Shown here one piece after another: positions 45,080 to 54,519 of a stretch of DNA of 64,000 nt. Below the pieces are notes generated by a model. The model was given only the letters and a program-made list of their open reading frames with translations. It was not told the origin of the DNA and made no database searches. Both the position numbers and the translations under genes were made by a program. Source of the stretch: Hysterangium stoloniferum (taxonomy: Eukaryota > Basidiomycota > Agaricomycetes > Hysterangiales > Hysterangiaceae). Where the stretch lies: NCBI GenBank assembly GCA_015178975.1, contig WHVD01000006.1, positions 1,116,001 through 1,180,000 on the forward strand. The letters are read 5' to 3'. The stretch's first letter is position 1. Each line of letters opens with the position of its first letter.

Positions 45080-46443
45080 GTGACACTTTGTGACTTTGTG
45101 CGACTTTGTGTGACTTTGCAACTTTTCAAAGACACAAAAAGTCGCAAAGAGTCTAAAAAAGTCGCAAAGAGTCTAAAAGAGTCGTGAAGAGTCACAAAAA
45201 GTCGCAAAGAGTCTACATGAGTCACAAAGAGTCTATAACAGTTGCAAAGAGTCTATAACAGTTGTAACGAGTCTATAAGAGTCACAAAGAGTCTAAAAGA
45301 GTTGCAAAGAGTCCAAAAGAGTTGCAAAGAGTCCAAAAGAGTCACAAAGAGTCCAAAAGAGTCACAAAGAGTCCAAAAGAGTCACAAAGAGTCCAAAAGA
45401 GTTGCAAAGAGTCCAAAAGAGTTGCAAAGAGTCCAAAAGAGTTGCAAAAAGTCCAAAAGAGTTGCAAACAGTCCAAAAGAATCGCAAACAGTCCAAAAGA
45501 GTCGCAAACAGTCTATCAGAGTTGCAAACAGTCTATCAGAGTTGCAAACAGTCTATCAGAGTTGCAAACAATCTATCAGAGTTGCAAACAGTCGCAAACA
45601 ATCACAAAGAGTCTAGAATAGTCGCAAAAAGTCTAGAATAGTTGCAAAAAGTCTAAAAGAGTCGCACTCTAGCCTCCTGAAAACTTGCAAATCGCATTGG
45701 ATATTCCTGAACACTTGCGAATTGTAATGAATCACACTGTATCTTTTCAAATATTTGTGAATCGCACTGAATCGCACTGTATCCTTTCGAATATTTGCAA
45801 ATCGTGCTGAATTGCAAAACATCGGTTCAGGGTTTCTCACCTTGAAAAACCTCTAAGAAACTCATGGAAAATCATCAATTTCTTCATGATTTCACAAACA
45901 GATTTTTTGAATTTCCATAGTGTTTATGACCAAGGAAAATTTTGTTGAAATATCTAATTATTCAATGATTTTATGTATAATTAAATTGTAAACTTCATCA
46001 TGGTTTTCCCCTTGACAAAACATTAAAAAAACTTTGTCTTGACTCAAGATTTTTTCAGGCAGAGAACCATAGTTTTCACTGAATTCCCTCAGAGGCAAAA
46101 TTAAGTAGAAATATGTGGTTTTCAATTGATTTCTCTAGGCACATTATTACAGTTTTCATAGGATTTTGTTAGGTGGAAAAATCCTAACAAAATACAGGGT
46201 TTTCTAAAAGTTTTCTTATTCAGAAAATCCATAAAGAATAGGCTATTTCCAACAATATTTCCTCATAATTTCCTGATGCAAATTTTTAGAATTTTCAGAT
46301 CCAATTTTTGGCCTCAGAAAAACCTACTAAAACTCAGAATTTTCAAAGAGTTTTTCAATTCACAAAACACTTAGAAAACGTGGCCAAATAACAAGATTTT
46401 CTGAAGGTTTTCCAACTCCAAAAATCTTGGGATGCCTCCAGTG
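45080..46443 (-). repeat. right long TIR of the CACTA element
   Basis: Inverse of 40508-41915. Its satellite portion (45280-45640) is degenerate: the CpG of each unit (GTCGCAAA) is mostly changed to GTTGC or GTCAC, while the left array is intact. Confidence 0.9.
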
Positions 46444-46446
46444 CAG

Positions 46447-46498
46447 ATACATTTCAGCATTCCTCCCTGCATTAGCAGAACATACCAGTGTGCTCACC
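46447..46498 (+). pseudogene. gypsy element F, pol continuation after the CACTA insertion
   Basis: Reads RYISAFLPALAEHTSVLT in frame with 40507, then is cut by an LTR at 46499. Confidence 0.75.
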
Positions 46499-47297
46499 TG
46501 TTAGGATATGTATGTACATGGTGGGTTTCTGGAGAAACCTGTGGGAAATCCAGTAGGACTTGGCTTCAGCTTATAGGCTGCATCCTTGCGAGATCATGTT
46601 GTCCAATTTCAAACAGGCAGACAGGAAACCTGGGGAGTCTGGGTGGAGTTTGTGGGTCGAGGAGTCAGGTTGGAGGTCGTGGGTCGAGAGGTCAGGGAGT
46701 CAAGATACAGTAAATAAGTCAGGGGTTGAGAGATAGATGTATCGGAGCCCATGGGCTCTGACTAGCAAGAGCAGTGTAATTCAAGGAGGAGTTTAGAGCA
46801 GAAAATGTACTAGATTACTGGGGAGAATCTAAGCTGATTTTCTGACTGGATTGTATGTACAACATCTGCCAGACTATATAGACTGTGGAATGAATAACAT
46901 ACCAAATCCAGTAATAATGAAACGAAACTAGCAAACATAAAATGAGAATAATAAACACCAAATTTGGTGTTAGGAATGGAATGGGACGGAGCAGAGTCCA
47001 AATCATGACAAATCATAAACCATAACGGGAAATGGAGCGGAGTGGAGTCCAAATCGTGACAGGTCATTGACTAAAACGGGAATGGGGCTCAGTTAGAGAG
47101 ATGATGGGTTTTCTGAGTGGGGTCTGGTGACTGACATGTGGGATGAGGTCAGACATAGACAGGGACGGAATCCGGTGGGTATTCTGGTGACTGATACACG
47201 ATGTAACAAAGTCGAGTGTGGACAAGTGTGATGTACAGAGTCTGGTGGGAATTCTGGTAAACTGACAATTGGTGTGTATAGGGTGCAGGTGCATATA
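46499..47297 (-). repeat. LTR-A copy, truncated by a Tc1 element
   Basis: Starts (plus strand) TGTTAGGATATGTATGT, contains GTAGGACTTGGCTTCAGC and the TATA region, and runs to a TA at 47296 where a Tc1 element is inserted. The remaining 40 or so bases (to TCGTAACA) are missing. Confidence 0.85.
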
Positions 47298-47647
47298 CAG
47301 TGAGGGACAAAACCCTTCCAATGATTTTTAGTTGTGCAAAGATTCTTGAATAACTCAAGAACCACTGTAGATACAGACCTGAAATTTGGTGATTAGTTAG
47401 GTCTACATGTTATCTATATGCCCTTAAAATATTATGACAGAAGTATTAGTATTTCCTGTGCTATAAATAAAATAATAATAAAATCACATTGGAAGGGTTT
47501 TGTCCCAGTCACATGATCAGCACAAAACATTATTGATTATATGCAAAGAAGTGCAAATAAAAATCATGTGACCTGTCAAAATTAGATATATATATAGCTG
47601 TTCACTTTCTAGTTCAACAACATTCCCACAACTCAACATTCTACACC

Positions 47648-48064
47648 ATGAAAGCTCTTATTCCTCCTCAGGTTAGCCACATTTTCATTTTGCTCAATAA
47701 GAGCAAGTCTGCTTCTCAGATCTCTGCAATCACTGGCAGAGGTCAATTTACTATATCCAGAATTCACTTTACCCATTGTCCATCACTTGCCAAAGCACCT
47801 GATGGCCATCCATGCAAGCTTTCTCCCTCAGATATTCATTATTCCCTCTAACAAATCACTTCTCAGAAGGCAGAACATGCCACTGAGGTCACCAAAATCC
47901 TTCAAAATATGACTGGAGAGTCCATTTCAGTGAAGACTTTTCATAGAGTACTCAAGAAAGCTGGAATGAGAGCTGTGGTGAAGAGAAAAAGGCCTTTACT
48001 CACTAAGAGGCATAGGAAGGCAAGGATGGGCTTTGCTCTGGGACAAAAGGACTGGACTGTGGAT
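47648..48064 (+). pseudogene. Tc1-type transposase, N-terminal part
   Basis: Starts MKALIPPQVSHIFILLNKSK with a helix-turn-helix DNA-binding region (SASQISAITGRGQFTISRI). In-frame TAA at 47849. The second helix-turn-helix and linker follow (VTKILQNMTGESISVKTFHR, VLKKAGMRAVVKRKRPLL, HRKARMGFAL). The reading frame reaches WTVD at 48064 and continues at 53237 once the copia element and one TGGAT are removed. Confidence 0.85.
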
Positions 48065-48330
48065 TGTTGGGATAACACCGTAAAACCTTATCGTCACATG
48101 TTAGGCACATACACGGTCATCATTCCCCGTGTGGTATTTAAACTGCGTAGTTACAACATTTACACCTCAGTCCGTTATACACTAATACGAGACTGAGGTG
48201 AGTGTTGCCCTGCGTAATATTTCTTTTACCCTTATATTAATTGTATGTATCAGATACATATAGGTATATACAATACAGTCTGTTATACACTAATACGAGA
48301 CTGAGATACATATAGAGTTACCTTTTAACA
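48065..48330 (+). repeat. copia 5' LTR (266 bp)
   Basis: TGTTGGGATAACACC ... CCTTTTAACA. Contains a direct repeat GTTATACACTAATACGAGAC (two copies, about 48172 and 48280). Confidence 0.95.
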
Positions 48331-48344
48331 GGTTATGGGCCCCG
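48331..48344 (+). promoter_or_regulatory. primer-binding site, probably initiator tRNA-Met half
   Basis: GGTTATGGGCCC directly after the LTR is complementary to an initiator tRNA-Met anticodon stem-loop (CAUAACC core), as known for copia-type half-tRNA priming. The same motif adjoins the LTR of the gag-only element at 44334. Confidence 0.6.
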
Positions 48345-48404
48345 ACTCCTCTATATAGACTACTTATACACTTGTGACGAGTTAGACTGTAACTCTTTTT
48401 TTAA

Positions 48405-51400
48405 ATGGCCACCCCTGCGACAGCCTCTGCGGATGAGCTTGCGCCCTCAATTACTGCACTTCACACCAATCTCACTTACTCTGGCCCTAAACTAGATAAA
48501 CTTCAATCTAACTATCAAGCATGGCTTCGTGCCGCCACTCTATTCTTAACCTTAACTGGTTTCTACGGCTATGCCAAGGGCACAATCACTCAACCTGGTC
48601 CTGAGCACCCCCGGGCCCGAGCCAACTGGGACAGCAATAACTCTCTCACAGCTGCTCTCATTGCCTCCACCATCGAATCGACTGAATGGGAATATATTGA
48701 CTTGGACCTTGGCGCAAAATCCTGCTGGGATACCCTTCTAACCCGCCACAAAAGCGAGGGACCCATTCGTCAGGTTCAACTGCTCCAAACGGCCCTTCTC
48801 AGCCAATTCTCCCATGGTACTCCATTGCCTACAACAGCCGAAGCAATCTGTGCCTCCGTTGACCGTGCGTACGACATGGGTGATATCTCACGGGACCTCT
48901 TCAAATGTATTGCCTTACTCAACGCCTTGGGCACCGATTTTCAACACCTGCGTTCTATCATTACCCGTGACATATCCCAGTCCACTACAACAAAACCCTT
49001 CACTTCCATACAACTCCGTTCCTACTTGGACAGTGAGCAGGCATTGATGACCTCTGATACCACTAAGCATTCCACCACTGCTAACTCAATCGCTTTGACC
49101 GCATCCAAGTCTGACAGTCCACCTGTCTGCTCTAATTGTAAGAGACGACGCCACACTGTCGACTATTGTGTGGCACCCGGTGGTGGAATGGCTGGCAAAG
49201 GCATTGAGGAAACCAAACTCGCCAGGCTCCATGATCGTGGGGTTGCACAGTTAAAACCTTCCCCCTCCACTCCTAACCCCGTCCCCGTCTCAAAAATTCC
49301 TGTCCATGTGAAGGGCGCTGATGGTCGCACATACATTGCACAAATGAATCCTTCCGACTTATCCATTTTGCATACTACTGCCCCGGATTTCGCTGGGATC
49401 GTTGCCCCTCCATCGCACACTATCCCCTCGCCCCCACTTACACTGGATACTGTTGAGTACGATGGCTGGATTGTCCTTGAGGAGGAGCTGCAAACTACCG
49501 TGGATTGGAACAAGCACAGTCAACCATCTCCCACCGTCCTGAGCGCCTCTACTGTCCAACCATTATCACAAACAAACCGAACTCCATTATCTACGGAGTC
49601 TCACCCCTTTTGGTTGGATAGCAGTGCAACTATACACATATCACCTGATCAAACTGACTTCATCACCTTAAGAGCCGTCACACCTCGTTCTGTAAGAGGT
49701 TTAGGAGGATCATCTATATGGGCCATTGGAATAGGCGATATCAAAATACGTCTAGGCCGAGGATCCCACATCCTTCTTTGGGACGTGCTATACATCCCTG
49801 AAGCAGTCGTATGCTTAATCTCGGTTCGATGCCTAACTCGCGACTCCAATGTTATTGCACATTTCGATCATGACTCTTGTTGGCTCAGCACCAAGTCATC
49901 TAACTCCATAATTGCCCGCGGCTCCTTACTCCCACACAAAAACCTTTACTCATTGATGCTACAATCTGCACAAGTGGAACATGCTCTCATCACGCAAAAT
50001 CTACCCACTCTCGAGACTTGGCACTGCCGCCTTGGGCATGCTAACTACAAATCCATCACTGACATGCTCAACAATGGCCTGATCAAAGGTGCGCGACCAA
50101 CCTCAACTACTGCCCCCCCCAAATGTGACTCATGTATCATTGGAAAGCAGACGAAGTCTCCTGTTCCAAAAATACGTGAGGAGGGGTTAGGGCATAGGGG
50201 GACCAGGAAGCTTGAAAAAGTCTGGATAGATCTGTCTGGACCACATGCTGTAACATCACGAACTGGAAATAATTATATTATGATGAATATAGTTGATGAT
50301 TTTACAAGCTATGTATGGACCATCCCTTTGAAACACAAAAGCGACGCCTTCCCTGACCTTCAAACATGGGAACGGGCTCGGGAAGTCGAGACAGGTCTCA
50401 AGGTTGGGATATACCGCACTGATAATGGAGAACTCAAGAGTCATGAAATGTCAAACTGGTTAGCATTAAGGGGAACAGAACAGCAGTTTACTGCACCCTA
50501 TACATCGGCGCACATCGGGCGTGTTGAGCGAATGTATCGGACACTTATGGGAAAAGCAAGATCAATGCGTATCTATGCTAGTCTACCTGCTTACTTATGG
50601 GATGAACTATACCTCACTGCAGCCCATCTTCATGTGAAAACTACCACTACTACCCTTCAAAACAAGACCCCATGGGAACTTTGGTACGGACGTCCCCCTG
50701 ACTACTCTTATATGAAAGAGATCAGATGTCGTGCTTTCGTCCTTATTCAAAACAAAACAAACCCAAAAATATTTGAATGCTCTATCGAATGCATACTAGT
50801 CGGGTATGATGCGAAATCAAAATCTTATCGATGCTATGATACAGTAACCCACCAAATCTATAGTTCTTATCACGTTCGTTTCCTAGAAAGTCATGATGGC
50901 CACCCTAAATCACCTTCATCTAGGACTGACGCTCCCCTTACCACATCTCCATTGCCACTATCTTCTGGGTCCACTGCCGTCAGCTCTTCCATTGACACCT
51001 ATGATGAACCCCCACCACTCCCTATCATTTCGGAAGTGCCAGATGCATTACCTCCCCCCAATGAGCAACCTCTTCGCCGCTCCACTTGTACAACGGCTGG
51101 TATTCCTCCAGGGTCCAATAGACTCCAGCAATCCATTCAGGCATCGAAGGATAGTGCTGAACGCCTGCACCTTGAAAAATTAGCGCGTTCACAAGCTATC
51201 ATTAACTTGCCCGAACTATCCTCATCTCCTGACCTGGAGCAAATACAAGATGCTCTTTTGTCCCTAAACTCAGGATACGACTCCCCTAGCTTCGATCTCG
51301 CTTTAGCAGCCATCTCCGATGGCATTGGGATCGATCCACTAACTTGCAATGATGAGCCTAAAACTTGGGAGGAGGCGGTATGCTCAGGGGATGCAGAGTG

Positions 51401-52928
51401 GTGGCGGGCTGGTTTCCAAGATGAACTTGATTCCCTCAAAGCGATGGGAGTCTATAAATTAGTCCCTAGGTCAGAAGTCCCTCAAGGGTGCAAAATCAGA
51501 AAGGGCCGCCCCATTTTCCACATAAAAAGGGATGAACATGGCAATGCTGTCCGCTGGAAAGTCAGGCTTGTCTTTAAGGGTTTTGAACAAATATATGGAA
51601 AGGATTATCATCAAACTACCTCACCTACTGCACGCATGGAGTCCTGGCGCATACTCCTCCACATCGCTGCCACTCTTGGATGGGATGCCCAACAAATTGA
51701 CATTAAGACTGCTTTCCTTTACAGTCTACTCCCAGATGACGAGATTCAGTTTATGGAACAACCCGAAGGTTTTGCTGCACCTGGGAAACATGATTATGTC
51801 TGGATGATCTTACGTGGTCTATATGGCATGAAGCAGAGTGGACATATCTGGAATCAAACTATGAATGAGCAAATGCTCACCTGGGGCTTTACTCGGCTTC
51901 CATGTGAACCTTGTCTCTATTATCGCCAAACGCCGACTGGCATTATTATTGTAGCCATCCATGTCGACGACTTCTTGTCCATTGCCAGCAACGCTGCTGA
52001 GAACGAATCTTTCAAGACTCAGATGCGTGCTGTTTGGACTATCTCCGAGTTGGGTTCTGTCCGTTTTGTCGTTGGTATAGCTGTTGAATTAGACCGACAC
52101 AACCATCTCACCCTTCTTTCCCAATCAGCTCTGATCGACAAAATCATCCGCCAATTTGGTCAGACCCATGCTTCAATCGTCTCCACCCCGATGGACCACA
52201 ACCTCAAGCTTCGTTGGACCGATCGCACATCTCTCTCCCAACCTAGCCTGGACGCCATCCTTAAACTACCCTACCGGTCCCTTGTTGGCTGCTTACTCTA
52301 CCTTGCCATTTCCACACGCCCCGACATTTCATATGCCGTTCAACAGCTGTCTCAATACCTTGACAGCTACTCGATTCCCCACTGGACTGCTGCCATTCGA
52401 GTTGTTCGATACTTAAAAGGCACTCGTGATCTCCGACTATGCCTCGGGGGGTCAAACACCCTTTCTTTGATTGGGTATACTGACTCTGATTGGGCCAATT
52501 GTTTGGATACCAATCGCAGCGTCAGTGGCTATGCCTTCACCCTTGGCTCTGGTATTATTTCTTGGACATCAAAAAAGCAAAAAACTGTTGCTGCGTCATC
52601 ATGTGAAGCTGAATATGTAGCTGCTTTTGAGTCTGTCAAGGAAGGCACCTGGCTCCGTAGCCTTTTCCACAGTATCTCCATGCTTCCCCCCTCCCAAACC
52701 ACCATATTCTGTGACAATAATGCTGCCACTGCCCTCTCCGAGGATCCCCTCCTTCACTCCTGGGTCAAACATATTGACATTAAGTTCCATTTCCTCTGGG
52801 AACGTGTCCAGGCTGGGGATTTTCGTCTTCGCTACATCCATATGAAGGAAAATTTAGCTGATATCTTCACGAAGGCCTTAGAACCGTCTCAGTTTATCAA
52901 ACTACGAGGTTTTTTGGGTCTCAAGTAG
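48405..52928 (+). CDS. copia gag-pol polyprotein (1507 aa)
   Basis: One open frame for all retrotransposon functions. Gag about residues 1-235, zinc knuckle CSNCKRRRHTVDYC near 242. Protease near 402 (FWLDSSATIHISPD, with DSS in place of the usual DSG). Pre-integrase zinc region (WHCRLGHANYKSITDM ... CDSCIIGKQT) about 540-590. Integrase core with D-D-E (VWIDLSGPH, YRTDNGE, GRVERMYRTLMGKARSM) about 605-720. Reverse transcriptase from about 988 (WKVRLVFKGFEQIYGKDY, IDIKTAFLYSLLPDDEIQ, catalytic HVDDFL near 1186). RNase H from about 1355 (GYTDSDWAN, SCEAEYVA, CDNNAA, KHIDIKFHF, LADIFTKAL). Ends GFLGLK. Apart from the altered protease triad all catalytic motifs look sound. It could also supply enzymes to the gag-only element. 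Confidence 0.97.
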   Translation: MATPATASADELAPSITALHTNLTYSGPKLDKLQSNYQAWLRAATLFLTLTGFYGYAKGTITQPGPEHPRARANWDSNNSLTAALIASTIESTEWEYIDLDLGAKSCWDTLLTRHKSEGPIRQVQLLQTALLSQFSHGTPLPTTAEAICASVDRAYDMGDISRDLFKCIALLNALGTDFQHLRSIITRDISQSTTTKPFTSIQLRSYLDSEQALMTSDTTKHSTTANSIALTASKSDSPPVCSNCKRRRHTVDYCVAPGGGMAGKGIEETKLARLHDRGVAQLKPSPSTPNPVPVSKIPVHVKGADGRTYIAQMNPSDLSILHTTAPDFAGIVAPPSHTIPSPPLTLDTVEYDGWIVLEEELQTTVDWNKHSQPSPTVLSASTVQPLSQTNRTPLSTESHPFWLDSSATIHISPDQTDFITLRAVTPRSVRGLGGSSIWAIGIGDIKIRLGRGSHILLWDVLYIPEAVVCLISVRCLTRDSNVIAHFDHDSCWLSTKSSNSIIARGSLLPHKNLYSLMLQSAQVEHALITQNLPTLETWHCRLGHANYKSITDMLNNGLIKGARPTSTTAPPKCDSCIIGKQTKSPVPKIREEGLGHRGTRKLEKVWIDLSGPHAVTSRTGNNYIMMNIVDDFTSYVWTIPLKHKSDAFPDLQTWERAREVETGLKVGIYRTDNGELKSHEMSNWLALRGTEQQFTAPYTSAHIGRVERMYRTLMGKARSMRIYASLPAYLWDELYLTAAHLHVKTTTTTLQNKTPWELWYGRPPDYSYMKEIRCRAFVLIQNKTNPKIFECSIECILVGYDAKSKSYRCYDTVTHQIYSSYHVRFLESHDGHPKSPSSRTDAPLTTSPLPLSSGSTAVSSSIDTYDEPPPLPIISEVPDALPPPNEQPLRRSTCTTAGIPPGSNRLQQSIQASKDSAERLHLEKLARSQAIINLPELSSSPDLEQIQDALLSLNSGYDSPSFDLALAAISDGIGIDPLTCNDEPKTWEEAVCSGDAEWWRAGFQDELDSLKAMGVYKLVPRSEVPQGCKIRKGRPIFHIKRDEHGNAVRWKVRLVFKGFEQIYGKDYHQTTSPTARMESWRILLHIAATLGWDAQQIDIKTAFLYSLLPDDEIQFMEQPEGFAAPGKHDYVWMILRGLYGMKQSGHIWNQTMNEQMLTWGFTRLPCEPCLYYRQTPTGIIIVAIHVDDFLSIASNAAENESFKTQMRAVWTISELGSVRFVVGIAVELDRHNHLTLLSQSALIDKIIRQFGQTHASIVSTPMDHNLKLRWTDRTSLSQPSLDAILKLPYRSLVGCLLYLAISTRPDISYAVQQLSQYLDSYSIPHWTAAIRVVRYLKGTRDLRLCLGGSNTLSLIGYTDSDWANCLDTNRSVSGYAFTLGSGIISWTSKKQKTVAASSCEAEYVAAFESVKEGTWLRSLFHSISMLPPSQTTIFCDNNAATALSEDPLLHSWVKHIDIKFHFLWERVQAGDFRLRYIHMKENLADIFTKALEPSQFIKLRGFLGLK

Positions 52929-52961
52929 TTGGACTTCCATGCAAGGAGGAGTTTTAACAGT

Positions 52962-52970
52962 GAGGAGGAG
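52962..52970 (+). promoter_or_regulatory. copia polypurine tract
   Basis: GAGGAGGAG immediately before the 3' LTR. Confidence 0.7.
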
Positions 52971-53236
52971 TGTTGGGATAACACCGTAAAACCTTATCGT
53001 CACATGTTAGGCACATACACGGTCATCATTCCCCATGTGGTATTTAAACTGCGTAGTTACAACATTTACACCTCAGTCCATTATACACTAATACGAGACT
53101 GAGGTGAGTGTTGCCCTGCGTAATATTTCTTTTACCCTTATATTAATTGTATGTATCAGATACATATAGGTATATACAATACAGTCCGTTATACACTAAT
53201 ACGAGACTGAGATACATATAGAGTTACCTTTTAACA
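52971..53236 (+). repeat. copia 3' LTR (266 bp)
   Basis: Same length as the 5' LTR, with three transitions. Confidence 0.95.
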
Positions 53237-53540
53237 TGGATGATTGGAAGAGGTTTGTTTGGTTAGATGAGACAAAAATCAATTGTTTGGGGTCAGATGG
53301 GAGGAAGTAGGTATGGAAAAGGGCAGGAGAGGGGCTCAGTGATAGGGTGGTTGAGGGTACAGTCAGGTTTGGAGGAGGAAATCTGATGTTATGAAGCTGT
53401 ATGTTGTGGGAAGGACCAGAATATTCCACCAAAATTGATAGAAGGATGGATGCTGACCTTTATGTTAGCATTCTGGAAGATGAACTTCAAGCAATCATGA
53501 AGTATTGTGGCAAGAACACAGAAGATGTGGTCTTTCAGCA
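53237..53540 (+). pseudogene. Tc1-type transposase, DDE part
   Basis: Continues the N-terminal part with DDWKRFVWLDETKINCLGSD, holding the first catalytic D region (WLDETK). A TAG follows at GRK. FGGGNLML and a later WEGPEYSTKIDRRMDADLYV are recognisable. The gene is cut at 53540 before the last catalytic acidic residue, where LTR-A sequence (GGGCACTAACCCGTAC) begins. Confidence 0.8.
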
Positions 53541-54389
53541 TCCGGGCACTAACCCGTACACCCCCACATGCTACAAGCACCAATCGTCTGTTTATAGGAT
53601 TTCCCGCCCGGACTCCGTTACGTCAAGACTAGTTACGTTCAACCTCAATATGACACATATCAGTCACTGGACTTCCCCCGGACTCCATCTCTGTCTATGT
53701 CCGTCTTCATCCCACGCACCAGTCACCGGACCCCGCTTAGAATCCCGTCACCGCTCTAATTGAGCCCTGTTCCCGTTTTAGTCAAATGACCTGTCACGAT
53801 TTAGGACTCTGCTCCCGCTCCGTTTCCCATTCTGGGTTATGCTTTGTCATGATTCGGACTCCGCTCCGTTCCGTTCCATCCCTAACACCAATTTGGTGTT
53901 TACTATTCCCGTTTCATGTTTTGTGAGTTTCATTTCGCCATTACTGGATTTGGTATGTCATTCACTCCATGGTCTATAAACTGGCAGATGTTGTACATAC
54001 AATCCAGTCAGAAAATTAGCTTAGATTCCCCCCAGTAATCTAATAATATTTTCCGCTCTAAAACCTTACTCGATTCACATCGCTCGCACTAGTCGGAGCC
54101 CACGGGCTCCAGCGCATCTATCTCTCTCAACCAACTCGATGTACGACCCACGACCTGTGACTTATGACCCACGACCTCCGACTTATGACCCACGACCTCC
54201 GACTTACGACCCACGACCTCCGACTTATGACCTATGACCCACGAACCCCGCCCAGACTCCCCGGGATCCCTGTCCGTCCGTTTGAAATTGGACAACACGA
54301 TCTAGCGAGGGCGCAGCCTATAAGCTGAAGCCAAGTCCTACCGGATATCCCACGGGTTCCTCCGGAAACCCGGCCTGTGTGTGTATCCT
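53541..54389 (+). repeat. LTR-A copy, truncated at both ends
   Basis: Lacks about the first 25 bases and the final TAACA. Joins the Tc1 transposase on the left and, at 54390, the interior of a minus-strand chromovirus on the right. Contains a short GACTTAYGACCCACGACCTCC tandem at about 54145-54245. Confidence 0.8.
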
Positions 54390-54457
54390 CATGTCAGTTA
54401 CATGTATGTGTCAAAGAGTCACGTGATCTGGAAGGTAAGGTTCAGACGTGACGAGCC

Positions 54458-54465
54458 TATATAAA
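54458..54465 (+). promoter_or_regulatory. TATA box of the second antisense gene
   Basis: TATATAAA 55-62 bp upstream of the ATG at 54520, in the same context as at 20292-20299. Confidence 0.6.
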
Positions 54466-54519
54466 AATTTGAAAAAATGAAATTTCTTCTTCTCTATTGC
54501 CCCCAATCTTTGACAAAAA

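Larger units (their letters stand above)
40508..46443. mobile_element. non-autonomous CACTA (En/Spm-type) transposon with captured DNA
   Basis: The ends read CACTGGAGGCA...CCCAAG on both sides in inverse orientation. The 3-bp duplication CAG (40505-40507, 46444-46446) is the CACTA hallmark. Removing the element and one CAG restores the gypsy reading frame across the site (FLGLT, then RYISAFLPAL), which proves the boundaries. The TIRs are about 1.4 kb and include satellite-like subterminal repeats. No transposase is present. The interior is GC-rich captured host sequence plus a nested gag-only retroelement. Confidence 0.9.
48065..53236 (+). mobile_element. intact Ty1/copia retrotransposon, TSD TGGAT
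   Basis: 5.17 kb with 266-bp LTRs that differ at only three positions (all CpG transitions). Perfect 5-bp duplication TGGAT (48060-48064, 53237-53241). A single uninterrupted gag-pol frame. The most recently active-looking element of the window. Confidence 0.97.
47298..53540 (+). mobile_element. Tc1/mariner element, split by copia and 3'-truncated
   Basis: Starts CAGTGAGGGACAAAACCC next to a TA dinucleotide. It has an internal inverted copy of its end at 47487-47509, and a transposase gene interrupted by the copia element 48065-53236. Its right end is missing; at 53541 it joins LTR-A sequence. Confidence 0.8.

Noticed and set aside
45242-45641. Repeat-protein frames (KESKRVTKSP) in the right TIR
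   Set aside because: Inverse, decayed copy of the same satellite.
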